From Cryomorpha sp963741985 (lineage in GTDB: Bacteria; Bacteroidota; Bacteroidia; Flavobacteriales_D; Cryomorphaceae), in assembly GCA_963741985.1 (NCBI GenBank), contig CAVUKD010000002.1, positions 1,922,001-1,986,000 on the forward strand: 64,000 nucleotides of DNA, given 5' to 3'. A model generated the notes under the pieces. The model was not told the DNA's origin and did not search any database. It saw only the letters and a list, made by a program, of their open reading frames with translations. A program made the position numbers and the translations under genes. Positions 43,954-54,102 of the stretch are shown here, in pieces; the stretch's first letter is position 1; each line of letters opens with the position of its first letter.

Positions 43954-45214
43954 ATGAAATGCCGTCAAACCATAGTTGGATTCATATTTATCACCTTCAT
44001 TTCTGTTTTGACGGAGCAGAGTGTTCGCGCCCAAAACCTCATTCCAAATCCTGGATTTGAAGAACTTTTTACCCAATTGGAATATCAATGGGTTCAACCA
44101 CAGGGCGCATTTTATCATTATGAATCGGCAGATTCTACTAATTTAAAAACAGCTCACAGCGGTCAATATATCAATGGATTGTGCATGTATAATACGGTAC
44201 CAAATGAATACCTGCATGTAAAGCTGCTTAAGCCACTCCAAGGCAGGGCAGAAATATCGTTTGGAAGTTTTTGCCCGACTGATGCATGCCAAGTGTTCCA
44301 ATGCTTACGAACAAAAGTTAATAGGGGTCTATATTGGAAATGAAAAACTCGACACGCAGGTTCCCGGAGATTTATTCTTCGATCCGCAAGTCAATCTGAA
44401 CCTTCCTGATTCCAATCGATTTGAGTGGTTTCAAATGGTCGATACCTTCGAAGCCAAGGGAGGTGAACAATATTTTACTATGGGATATTTCCCTAATACC
44501 CAGCTTAAAGAAGCACGTGATAAAGCACAGGAGGCATATATGCGTGAAATCGAAAGAAGATTTACAGCTAGTCAGAAAAAAACCGAAACTAAGGATATGA
44601 GCTGGCTGTATATGTCGCCTGATGAACAGAAGAAATATCTGAAGGAGCAAAAGAAAAAGAATAAAGCAAAAGAAGAAGTAGTCACGAATATAGATGCGGT
44701 TCTGTCGCAGCAATGGGCCGAAAAAAACGAGAGTATTGTCTTTAAATCAGATATTCCGGGAGTCTTTGCGTCGCGGTATTATTTCGATGACTTATGCCTT
44801 GTACCCATTTATCCCGATGGTCACGAGGCAATTTGCCAACCCGAAAACCTTCCGGAAAAAATTGCTGAAGGTCGCACGATAAGCCTTAGAAATGTATTCT
44901 TCAAGACCGATTCGGCCTCGCTGCTCGAAGAATCGAAATTCCAACTCGAAGCGCTTTACAAGCTTATGTATAGGTATGATAAAATGGAAATAGAAATTCG
45001 AGGCTACACCGATAATGTGGGAGACGATGCTTACAATATGGAGTTGAGTAAACGTCGAGCCACTGCGGTGGAAAATTGGCTCATCGAAAATGGAATCGAT
45101 TCATCTCGTATTAGTTCGAAGGGTTTTGGAGAAAATGATCCCGTCGAAACAAATGATACTGAAGCCGGTAGAGCACGAAACCGGCGGGTTACTTTTTATA
45201 TTGTTTCGCTGTAG
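43954..45214 (+). pseudogene. OmpA-family protein, one frameshift
   Basis: About 419 residues when repaired. A signal peptide (ending SVRAQ) is followed by NLIPNPGFEELF, the shared N-terminal motif. One extra G near 44263 breaks the frame. Removing it gives EISFEVFARLMHAKCSNAY and the frame continues through RYYFDDLCLVPI (~270) into an OmpA domain (LRNVFFKTDSASLLEES, IEIRGYTDNVGDDAYNMELS, RARNRRVTFYI). A lysine/glutamate-rich insert (~170-200) is unusual. Probably a tandem relative of the gene at 42566. Real inactivation versus base-call error is unresolved. Confidence 0.82.
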
Positions 45215-45287
45215 GTACCCCGTTTTGTAAAGTTTGCATTCGTAACGATACTATAGAACTTATAGAAAGTCCTTTGAAAGAACCCCT

Positions 45288-45303
45288 TAGCGACCTTAGC
45301 GTT
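45288..45303. repeat. Short tandem CTTAGCGA/CCTTAGCG
   Basis: An 8-base unit repeated in the non-coding gap before 45444. Similar cgcaaag-type repeats occur at 60.4-60.7 kb. Confidence 0.4.
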
Positions 45304-45443
45304 CAACCTGTGCGCTAAAAAAAAAATCTTCGGTCTTCACGACGTACACAAATCCATGAGCCGTTGGCATCCTATTCAACAATAAAATAAATTGTTAATA
45401 CAGGTTCGCATCATTTCAAACCATTATTTTCTATTTTGCACCG

Positions 45444-46754
45444 ATGCAATTCAACCGGCCCAAAGTCAAAGCTGCTATTGTGAAAAACGACCGCAAAACC
45501 ATTAACGGTTGGGCAATGTACGACTGGGCGAATTCCGTCTATTCGCTCGTTATTTCTTCTTCTATATTCCCGATCTTCTATGAAAATATAACCGGCGATG
45601 AAGTCCAACTCTTTGGCCGCACTTTCAAAAATACTGCACTTTTCTCTTATAGTCTTTCGTTTTCATTTCTCGTCGTCGCCCTCATTACACCACTGCTCTC
45701 AGGTATCGCTGATTACGCCGGACGAAAAAAAACTTTCATGAAGTGCTTCTGTTATCTCGGTGGAATTTCCTGTATTGGGCTGTATTTCTTTAGTGCTGAC
45801 CACCTATTTATTGGATTGTCAATTTCGGTCCTCGCCGCTATAGGGTTTTCGGGATCTCAGGTTTTTTATAATGCCTATCTACCCGAAATTGCAAGTCTTG
45901 AAAATCAGGATCGCGTAAGCGCCAAAGGATATTCACTCGGATATATTGGCAGTGTTATTTTGTTGATTGTGAACCTATCCATGATTATGAAGCCGGAGCT
46001 TTTCGGCCTGCAAGACAATGATGTTCCAGCAAGGATATCGTTTGTAATGGTGGGCCTCTGGTGGATTGGATTTGCACAAATTACCTTTTCGCGACTTCCA
46101 GGAAATATTTACCGCAAAAAAGTAAAAGGCGAATACCTCTACCGCGGCTATCTCGAATTGCGTAAAGTTTGGTTTCAGCTAAAGGCAACTAAACGCTTGA
46201 AACGATTCCTGATGTCATTTTTCGTTTACAATATGGGCGTGCAAACCGTCATGTACATGGCCGTGAGTTTTGCTAAAAATGAAATTATTGGTATGCCCGA
46301 CAGCGGTTTGATTGTGAGTATTTTAATCATTCAAGTTATTGCCATTGCTGGTGCTTATATTTTTTCAGGATTGAGCCGGAAGTTCGGCAATATCAAAGCA
46401 CTCGGAGTGGCTGTTGTGATATGGATTGGCGTCTGCGTTATGGCATTTTCAATTTATACGCCTACACAGTTTTTTATTCTCGCTGCCATCGTTGGGGGTG
46501 TCATGGGTGGTATTCAGGCACTTAGCCGAAGCACCTATTCCAAAATGCTCCCGGAAACCACCGATAACACATCGTATTTTAGTTTTTATGATGTTTGTGA
46601 TAAAGTCGGAATCGTACTCGGAACCCTAACTTTTGGCCTCGTTTTCGAGTGGACAGGCAGCCTGCGTAACTCCGCTCTCGCACTCGGCGCATTTTTCATT
46701 ATCGGGCTGCTTTTGCTTTTTATGGTGCCGAAACAGGAACGGCTGCTTCCTTAG
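45444..46754 (+). CDS. MFS transporter of the Atg22/UMF1 type
   Basis: A 436-residue protein with 12 predicted helices. NGWAMYDWANSVYSLVI at residues 21-37 is the signature of Atg22-like transporters (PF11700), and SGIADYAGRKKTFMK (~88) is the MFS loop 2-3 motif. Yeast Atg22 exports amino acids from the vacuole; bacterial substrates are unknown. Single gene with a TATTTTG element shortly upstream. Confidence 0.88.
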   Translation: MQFNRPKVKAAIVKNDRKTINGWAMYDWANSVYSLVISSSIFPIFYENITGDEVQLFGRTFKNTALFSYSLSFSFLVVALITPLLSGIADYAGRKKTFMKCFCYLGGISCIGLYFFSADHLFIGLSISVLAAIGFSGSQVFYNAYLPEIASLENQDRVSAKGYSLGYIGSVILLIVNLSMIMKPELFGLQDNDVPARISFVMVGLWWIGFAQITFSRLPGNIYRKKVKGEYLYRGYLELRKVWFQLKATKRLKRFLMSFFVYNMGVQTVMYMAVSFAKNEIIGMPDSGLIVSILIIQVIAIAGAYIFSGLSRKFGNIKALGVAVVIWIGVCVMAFSIYTPTQFFILAAIVGGVMGGIQALSRSTYSKMLPETTDNTSYFSFYDVCDKVGIVLGTLTFGLVFEWTGSLRNSALALGAFFIIGLLLLFMVPKQERLLP

Positions 46755-46821
46755 GCAAAATTCAATACATGAAGCGTAAAGTACTGACTACTTAATATCC
46801 AATACTCAATACTAAAATCCC

Positions 46822-46829
46822 TACTTTTG
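46822..46829 (+). promoter_or_regulatory. Promoter -7 element for lhgO
   Basis: TACTTTTG fits TAnnTTTG, 16 bases before the ATG at 46846. Confidence 0.55.
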
Positions 46830-46845
46830 TCCCAAATTCACGATC

Positions 46846-48102
46846 ATGTCGAAAGACCAAACGTATGATATTGCCATTATCGGTGGCGGAATAGTTGGAG
46901 CAGCGACCTTTTACAAACTTCAAACCCGTCACCCCGATTTGCGAATTATTCTTATCGAAAAAGAAGAGATTCTCGCCGATCACCAAACGGGCCACAACAG
47001 CGGCGTAATCCATTCCGGACTTTACTACAAACCAGGCTCACTCAAAGCGGTGAATTGTGTGAATGGCCGGAAAGAGCTTGTGGCTTTCGCCAAAAAATAC
47101 GACATCGATTGCGACGTGTGCGGAAAGGTAGTTGTAGCAACCGATGAAAGTGAATTACCCATGCTCGACAAGATTTTCAATATCGGACTGGAAAATGGTA
47201 TCGAAGGAATCAAAAAGATAAATGCTGCGGAAATCAAGGAGCACGAACCTTTTTGCGAAGGCATTGCCGGTATTTGGGTTCCCGTTACCGGAATAATAGA
47301 TTATCGCGCTGCCACGCAAAAAATGGTGGAACTTGCGCTGGATGAGAATCCGGAAAGCAGCTTGGCACTCGGCGAGGAAGTAACCGACATTCGCAAAGAT
47401 GGCGACGTAAAAACCATCATTACTTCAAAAGGATCTTATCGGGCGAAATATCAGGTTTTCTGTGCGGGACTTCAGGCAGACAGGCTTGCGAGAAAGGATC
47501 GTATCGATCTCAGGGAGAAAGTCGTCGGCTTTCGGGGCGATTATTACGAACTTACCGAAAAGGGAAAGCACAAAGTGAAGAATTTGATTTATCCCGTTCC
47601 CAATCCCGATTTTCCTTTTCTCGGTGTGCATTTCACGCGTATGACAAACGGCGAAATAGAATGCGGCCCGAATGCAGTTTTCACTTTCAAAAGAGAAGGA
47701 TACGGAAAAACCGATTTCAACCTGCGCGATTCAATCGATGCACTAACCTACGGCGGCACCTGGAAGTTGTTTTTGAAAAACATGAAATTCGGGATGAACG
47801 AATACCGCCGTGCATTTTCCAAAAAACTATTTCTGAAAACCCTTCAAAAACTAATTCCATCGCTCACGATGGATGATCTCAAACCCGGAAGATCGGGAGT
47901 GCGCGCACTTCTATTACGCGGCGACGGAGACACCCGCGACGATTTCAGGATAGAATCCAACGACCGAAGTATTCATGTGCTCAATGCACCATCGCCAGCA
48001 GCAACTGCCTCGTTGGCTATCGGTGGGCAGGTTTGTGAAATGGCCGAGAAACAATTTGGATTGAAATATAATATAACCCAAACCACGGAAGCGAAAATGT
48101 AA
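46846..48102 (+). CDS. lhgO: L-2-hydroxyglutarate oxidase
   Basis: A 418-residue FAD enzyme of the DAO superfamily. The dinucleotide loop is DIAIIGGGIVGAATFYKL (~6-23). ADHQTGHNSGVIHSGLYYKPGSLKA (~45-70) is the signature of LhgO/L2HGDH. It oxidises L-2-hydroxyglutarate to 2-oxoglutarate, clearing a by-product of TCA enzymes and feeding electrons to the membrane. Single gene, intact. Confidence 0.93.
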   Translation: MSKDQTYDIAIIGGGIVGAATFYKLQTRHPDLRIILIEKEEILADHQTGHNSGVIHSGLYYKPGSLKAVNCVNGRKELVAFAKKYDIDCDVCGKVVVATDESELPMLDKIFNIGLENGIEGIKKINAAEIKEHEPFCEGIAGIWVPVTGIIDYRAATQKMVELALDENPESSLALGEEVTDIRKDGDVKTIITSKGSYRAKYQVFCAGLQADRLARKDRIDLREKVVGFRGDYYELTEKGKHKVKNLIYPVPNPDFPFLGVHFTRMTNGEIECGPNAVFTFKREGYGKTDFNLRDSIDALTYGGTWKLFLKNMKFGMNEYRRAFSKKLFLKTLQKLIPSLTMDDLKPGRSGVRALLLRGDGDTRDDFRIESNDRSIHVLNAPSPAATASLAIGGQVCEMAEKQFGLKYNITQTTEAKM

Positions 48103-48179
48103 GTTGTCTTTATTGCTTTTTTGGATAACAATGCTTTTCAGCCGACATTTACAATTTATTGAATGTCCTCGAATTCTTC

Positions 48180-49196
48180 TTATTGTTTCACAAACCGTGC
48201 ATATCCTCTCTTCCCGTTTCTATTCGTAAGCTGCAAAAGATATACCTCCGGCGGCAGGGAACTGACATCTATTTGGTCAATATCATCGCGCAATGCGGTG
48301 CTATAAAGAAGGACTCCCACGGCATTGATCACATCAACCCGCGTGCCTGACTCTGCATTGGCAATTTTCAGCCACTCCTGCGCCGGATTGGGATAGAGCC
48401 GTATCTTTTCAAAGCAGTTGATCACCTTCACCGCATCAGGGCCGGTGGCGGTGATGTTCATGCATACCGAACCAATACCGCAGGAATTATACGCCGTAGC
48501 ACAAACGGTGTACGTGCCGCTTTCTGTAAAAAGGTGAGAAGGGTTGCTGCCATAACCGGATTGGCCATCGCCAAAATCCCAGACCACGCTGTCAACACCG
48601 GCTGTGCCTGTATATGCAAAAGTGTACCCCTCCTGATCGGGGATGGTATCATAGCTAAAAAGAGCTACCGGCACCGGACAATAACACGAATCGGATCCAA
48701 ACTTGGCGATAAAGCCTTCTCACGTGCCGGTTTGGTAGTAGAGGGTATCGTCGGCTACGTAAAGGGTGTTACTAAACTTGCCGCCAACGTAGAAATTTCC
48801 TTGGTTGTCTGAAGTTAGATAGGCAGGGTTTTCAACGCTGAAAGGTGCGCTGTACAATACATTAAAGCTATTGGGAAGACCGGAACCAGACGCATCGAAA
48901 AATGAAAGAAATACATTATAGCCTTGAATATAATTATCTGGATTATCTTCTCCTTCATTACCCCAGATTATTTTATTTGCAAAAAACCCGGTAACACCTA
49001 CCTGACCATTCGAATAAGTAGTTGCTGTGCCTGTATTATCACCTATATTAGAAGCGTTTGTAGCGAATACCACATTCCCGTCTAAATCTATTTTAGCGAT
49101 AATGGGAAAAGCCCACATTCCCAAATTATTGTGAAAAATAAAATTACCAAAACTGTTATCGTTAGATGAATTACCAGTAACATATACATATTGGAA
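48180..49196 (-). pseudogene. C-terminal part of a type IX secreted PKD protein, internal TGA
   Basis: One minus-strand frame from about 49196 runs through beta-propeller (SBBP-like) segments (YVYVTGNSSND, NFYVGGKFSNTLYVAD) to a TGA at 48720-48722. It then continues in the same frame (EGFIAKFGSDSCYC) into a PKD domain (VVWDFGDGQSG) and a type A sorting domain (IRLYPNPAQEWLKI, VYLLQLTNRNG, ending FVKQ). The C-terminal domain directs export through the type IX system and is then removed or lipidated. There is no start or signal peptide; the upstream side ends at a rearranged junction near 49200. Confidence 0.8.
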
Positions 49197-49237
49197 TTAA
49201 GGCATCTGCATAAACCTTATCTGGACTGGACAGGTAA

Positions 49238-50817
49238 TTAGTAGGCTCCTTCCCCAAAATCCCAAACAAATTCCAATCCACTTGTCGGAGTACTTTGGTT
49301 ATCCAAATGAATAACCACGTCGTTTATACACGCGGGAATAAACGGTGCTTCGATCTCATAATCGGCATTGGGTTTATCGGGTAGGTTGAGGTTTACCAAA
49401 GGGGTGCAGGCCGGTGCAGCGGTGGTTGCGTCGCTATATATGATCTCTCGAAGTGGATAGTTGCCCGCGGGCAATGTCACTGATATCTCCGTCGCATCCC
49501 AGCCTGCGGTAATGGTATACCACGATCCATAGGCGTAATACGCATAGCTGTGGTGAATATGTGTTTCTTCGCCCGGGAAAATATTGGAATGATCGAAGAG
49601 CGTAATATTATATAAGTATCCGCTACCGCAGCTTACTTCGTAAAGCATATCGCCAACAAAAGGCACATAAACAGACTGAATAAACAATACCTGACACGTG
49701 CCATCGCCCATACGTCACCAAATAATTAAATGGATATACCCCTGCTTTCTCAAACGTTGCGATGGCCATGGCATTGGATCCGGTAATAGGAATATATCCA
49801 TCGCCTCATCAGGAAATACCCAGTGATTGGCTGCACAATAGTTGCTCCATTGTGCGTCGTACTGAATATGTGCTTTTACCTCAGCGCAATCTATAAAACT
49901 GCTGTCGGAGGTGACAAGCTGAGGAGTTGGCCCCGGACAATCTCCAGCGGTACAGTTTTCATTACATGAACCGTGTTTGATGTAGTCCTGACATCCATTG
50001 CTGTTTTCAACGATCACATATAGTATTCTCCATACGTCATTAATATTATAGGTATCGACCCCGGCACCATCGGGCGGTGCCGGTGAGGACCGAACCGGTC
50101 CAATCATAGTTGGTGGTGCTCCCAAAACTAGTGGTAACGGTAGCCGTAAGCGTAGTATTAAATGAACCGTATCCGAATAGATTATCCGGCGAGACATGCG
50201 CCACCGGAGCGGGTTTTACCGTTACCGGCCCGCCTTGCGCTACGACAGTAGTCGGGCAGCCCTCCGGATTTTCGATGGTGGCCACCGGGGTATATACCGC
50301 CTGACTTGCACTATTGGGGTAGGCGTATATGGGGGTGGATGTGGTTGCGCCATTGCCGTCGCCAAAATCCCATGAAAGATTCCCGCTGCCGGGAGTAGGC
50401 GAGACACTAAAATTCACAGGTTCGCCGGCGCAGACCGTGACAGCTCCTGGAGTGATGGTATATTCCGGCACACTGAACACATGCATAGAGAGGGTATCCC
50501 GTCGTATAGTGTTGCATTTGGTCACCGCCACAATTACCTTCACATCCTCGTTCGCACAGGGAGGATTGTTGAACAACAACCTGAACGTGTGGCGAGTAAT
50601 TTCCCTCCACGATGCTCCCCATCGCCGGATCCAAAATTTTCCATTGGTACAAGTCGCCACCGGTATAGTCCACATCAAAATGCCACTGGGTGCTTCCGCA
50701 AACGGTGAGGCTCGGGGGAGCATCGGTGGTTAAGGTGATGGAGGATGGGGCAGGATCCTCACAGGGAAAGGTCGATCCAATGATCGCTCGCGAAGTTTGC
50801 TCAGTCGCCTCTTTCAA
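49238..50817 (-). pseudogene. Fragmented PKD-domain secreted protein
   Basis: At least three frame changes join pieces of one large protein read on the minus strand: CGSTQWHFDVDYTGGDLYQW, then NLSWDFGDGNGATTSTPIY (PKD), then WRILYVIVENSNGCQDYI, then VTYGDGTCQVLFIQSV, ending FVWDFGEGAY at 49238. Shifts are seen near 50560, 50090, 49790 and 49710. The N-terminus and signal peptide are absent and the last PKD domain is cut. Probably an adhesin- or enzyme-like type IX cargo that is decaying; its C-terminal partner may be the fragment at 48180. Confidence 0.7.
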
Positions 50818-51082
50818 CCACAGAAGGATTAAAATTATCCTTTGTGTGGAATCAATGTAAGAATAAATTTGAATGTTTTAACAAAAGTTCTTTTTAACTT
50901 TAGCTAACCGATGAGAAAGCGCTGGTATGACGGGGATGTCCTTTCGTTTTTTTTGTAGAAAAAGCAAATATCATCGAAGAAAATGCTAGTTTGGCTTTTA
51001 TACGCCTTGTAAATACTACGAAATTTTTCTCAATACAATATGGTAGGTTGGAATTAAAATGATGAAATAGATTTGAGATATT

Positions 51083-51628
51083 TTAATCCCTCACCACCCG
51101 ATACTTCTCATTCAGCGTATCCCAATCCCAGATAAAATTCTCAAGTGCATCTTTCAGCCGCTGAATGAAAATGGGATTTGGGGAATGGAGATTTCGGAAA
51201 TATTCTTCCTGAAATTTATTGAGCTCGTAGCGGCAAAAAAGTGCTTTGGCCATCCCGTTGATTACATTCTTGCTCGGGTGGTTTTTTTGGGACATAAACT
51301 TGCGGGTGTCACCGACCATTTGCGCAAGTTTCATCTTATCCATTTCGTATAGGGTAGAGAATTTTTCGAGAATCAATTCAGTAATACGCTTGTCTTGCCC
51401 GGCAGGAAAGTGTGCCGGAATCGTTTGTATATTTCCCGCAAGGACGATCATCGTGAAAGGGGCGATATTTTCGGTACTCACATTTGGCGAACTCAAAAAC
51501 TCGGGTGAATCATTTATCAATCCAACGACATCCCCAAATCCGGAGTCAATAAGCTCCTGAAGACCATTCACAAAAATGTTTGCAACCTTGTCTTCAGTAA
51601 GCTTTTTCTTTCCGAATAGTGTGAGCAT
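51083..51628 (-). CDS. Hypothetical soluble protein
   Basis: A 181-residue, largely helical, charged protein without signal peptide or membrane helices (start MLTLFGKKKLTEDKVANIFVN). No family recognised. The frame is intact and it lies alone between the broken secreted genes and the DUF983 gene, with 180 bases upstream before the divergent gene. Confidence 0.6.
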   Translation of the reverse strand: MLTLFGKKKLTEDKVANIFVNGLQELIDSGFGDVVGLINDSPEFLSSPNVSTENIAPFTMIVLAGNIQTIPAHFPAGQDKRITELILEKFSTLYEMDKMKLAQMVGDTRKFMSQKNHPSKNVINGMAKALFCRYELNKFQEEYFRNLHSPNPIFIQRLKDALENFIWDWDTLNEKYRVVRD

Positions 51629-51784
51629 ATTTCCGACGCGTTTAGTAGGATAAAATCAATTTACAAAATTAACGGCTTTCGATGGTTTTTTACGAGGGGT
51701 TGGCAGTTTGATTTTCAACAAAGTTTTCAACGTTTTATGCGGCTTTTCGCACCTATTTAATCCTAAACTTCGCGTGAGAATGTG

Positions 51785-51792
51785 TATTTTTG
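51785..51792 (+). promoter_or_regulatory. Promoter -7 element for the DUF983 gene
   Basis: TATTTTTG fits TAnnTTTG, 16 bases before the ATG at 51809. Confidence 0.55.
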
Positions 51793-51808
51793 AAGCCCAA
51801 ACAGAGAT

Positions 51809-52270
51809 ATGGCTTTCAAAGATTCAAAATTGGGCTCAGTGCTCACCCTTACTTGCCCGCGTTGCCACAAAGGGGATCTGTTTATCACCAAAACGGCGTA
51901 TCAAAAAGGAATGGCTGAAATGCATACATCTTGTCCGAATTGTGGTGAAGATTTTTTGCGTGAACCCGGATATTATTATGGTGCTGCTTATGTGAGTTAT
52001 GCACTTACTGTTGCGCTCTGGGTGGCGGTTTTTGTGGCATTGATCACTTTCGATGCTATTGGTTTTATTTCGTTTTCTTTTTTCGAGGATACGGTACTTT
52101 TCCTGGTAGTGGGTGTAAGCGTGCTTCTTCTATTGATGCCTGTTATTTATCGGCTTTCACGTTCCATGTGGATTCATATGTTTGTGAAATACCGGGATGA
52201 TGCTGTGGAGTTTAACCGGAAGAAAAAAAAAGATAGGGAAGAAAGACAGGAAATTATTCCTGAAGCTTAG
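51809..52270 (+). CDS. DUF983 family membrane protein
   Basis: A 153-residue protein. An N-terminal zinc-ribbon-like pair (LTCPRCHKGDLF at ~15, TSCPNCGEDF at ~41) is followed by GYYYGAAYVSYALTVALWVAVF (first helix) and a second helix (~92-112). Members of this family (PF06170) are common in Bacteroidota and Alphaproteobacteria; no function is established. Convergent with the ABC exporter gene, two bases apart. Confidence 0.88.
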   Translation: MAFKDSKLGSVLTLTCPRCHKGDLFITKTAYQKGMAEMHTSCPNCGEDFLREPGYYYGAAYVSYALTVALWVAVFVALITFDAIGFISFSFFEDTVLFLVVGVSVLLLLMPVIYRLSRSMWIHMFVKYRDDAVEFNRKKKKDREERQEIIPEA

Positions 52271-52272
52271 TA

Positions 52273-54102
52273 TTACTGAAACGACTGCAAATCGTATAGC
52301 TTTTTGTACGTTCCGCTTTGCGCTAAAAGCTCTTCGTGCCTGCCCATCTCACCGATGTTGCCGCCTTCCAAAACCACGATCTTATCTGCGTGCTGAATAG
52401 TGGAAAGTCGGTGAGCAATAACGAGTGAAGTACGGTTTTGCATCAACTTTTCTATGGCATCCTGTACGAGTCTTTCCGATTCGGTATCGAGCGCTGAAGT
52501 GGCTTCATCGAGAATCAAGAACGGAGGATTTTTGAGCACGGCACGGGCAATGCTGATTCTTTGTTTTTGGCCGCCACTAAGTTTATTGCCCCCATCGCCC
52601 ACATTTGTATTGAAACCATTCTCAAATTCGCTGATGAAGGTATAGGCATTGGCGATTTTGGCTGCCTCGATTACTTCTTCGTCGGTCGCCTCGGGACGCG
52701 ACATTCGAATATTATTTGCGATAGTATCGTTGAAGAGAATCGACTCCTGCGTTACGACCCCAAAAAGATTTCGAAGATCTTTTAATGAAAATTTACGGAT
52801 GTCGGTTCCGTCAATAGTGATCGCACCACCGGTTACATCGTAGAATCTCGGAACCAGATTTGCTAGCGTACTTTTCCCTCCGCCAGAAGGACCAACGAGT
52901 GCTATTTTCTCCCCTTTTTTTATCGTAAGGTTTACACCTGATAGGACTTCGTTATTTCCATATCGGAAACTTATATTTTCGAATTTCAATTCCCTTTCAA
53001 ATCCTTCTTTTTTGATCGGATTTTCAGGATCCGTAATTTTCTCCTCGGCATCGAGCACTTCATTAACGCGTTCCACTGATGCCAGCCCTTTTTGGATTTT
53101 GAAATAGGCCTCACTAAAGGATTTTGCAGGAGCAATGAGCTGAGAAAAGATCAGTAGAAAGGTGATGAAATATTCACCCGTAAACCCCGCATTGTCATTG
53201 CTCAATACGAGCTGCCCACCAAAATAGATCAGGATGGCGAGGGTAATGGAACTGAGGATTTCTGTCAGCGGGCTGCCGAGATAATGTTTGCGGTAAAGCT
53301 TTACCATCAAAGCGTAAAAATCGTCGTTTGTTTCCCGAAATCGTCTGTGCGTATTCTCCTGCGAATTGAAAGCCTGAATGACCCGCAAGCCACCGAGTGA
53401 TTCCTCAAAAACGGAAAGCACTTCTCCCAATTTGGACTGTCCGAGTTGGGAAGCTCCCTTGAGACTTTTGCCAATTACGGAAATCAGGTAGCCACTTATC
53501 GGGAGGATGATTAGCACAAAAAGGGTGAGTTTCCAACTCATAAAAAGCATGGTGAATAAGTAGGTGAGGATCAAAATCGGATCGCGAAATACCATTTCCA
53601 AAGAGGAAATAATTGAGTTTTCGATTTCGCTCACATCGCTGGTGGCACGTGAAATAATATCACCTTTTCGCTCGTTGCTATAATATCCCAGATGCAGGCG
53701 TAACACTTTGGCGTGCATGGCCTCCCGAATGTCCCGAATCACTCCGATACGCACCGGAGAGATACACCATAGTGTCATATAGCGCGTAACATTCTTCAGG
53801 AGAAAAATGATGATGATCGCAAAGCAAAAATAAATAAGGGATTTACTCGCTCCGTATGTAACGATAAATGAGGTGAATTGGTAATTGATAAAGGTGAGAA
53901 ATGCTTCGGAAGTAAAGCCAAAATGGGGGGGCACTTCGGGGAGCGTGATATTGTCTGAATTGAAGAGAATAGTTAAAAATGGCGCTACTGCAGCCAGAGA
54001 AAATAGTGAAAAAATAGTCGTAAAGACATTGAAGATCACATTGCCTGCAATGTAGCCTTTGTAATTCCGGAGCAGCTTTACTATTTGGATAAATCCTTTC
54101 AT
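52273..54102 (-). CDS. MsbA-like ABC exporter
   Basis: A 609-residue half-transporter: six membrane helices in the first ~340 residues (ABC_membrane), then the ATPase with Walker A VGPSGGGKST (~405), signature LSGGQKQRISIARA (~510) and Walker B FLILDEATSALD (~530). Homodimers of this type flip lipid A or other lipids across the inner membrane; lipid A export is likely but not proven. It overlaps purB by 4 bases (ATGA) and is cotranscribed with it. Confidence 0.92.
   Translation of the reverse strand: MKGFIQIVKLLRNYKGYIAGNVIFNVFTTIFSLFSLAAVAPFLTILFNSDNITLPEVPPHFGFTSEAFLTFINYQFTSFIVTYGASKSLIYFCFAIIIIFLLKNVTRYMTLWCISPVRIGVIRDIREAMHAKVLRLHLGYYSNERKGDIISRATSDVSEIENSIISSLEMVFRDPILILTYLFTMLFMSWKLTLFVLIILPISGYLISVIGKSLKGASQLGQSKLGEVLSVFEESLGGLRVIQAFNSQENTHRRFRETNDDFYALMVKLYRKHYLGSPLTEILSSITLAILIYFGGQLVLSNDNAGFTGEYFITFLLIFSQLIAPAKSFSEAYFKIQKGLASVERVNEVLDAEEKITDPENPIKKEGFERELKFENISFRYGNNEVLSGVNLTIKKGEKIALVGPSGGGKSTLANLVPRFYDVTGGAITIDGTDIRKFSLKDLRNLFGVVTQESILFNDTIANNIRMSRPEATDEEVIEAAKIANAYTFISEFENGFNTNVGDGGNKLSGGQKQRISIARAVLKNPPFLILDEATSALDTESERLVQDAIEKLMQNRTSLVIAHRLSTIQHADKIVVLEGGNIGEMGRHEELLAQSGTYKKLYDLQSFQ

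Noticed and set aside
11488..48722. Genome-wide recoding of TGA
   Set aside because: In-frame TGA occurs at 11488 and 48720, but TGA ends many intact genes here (for example at 4555-4557), so it is a normal stop.
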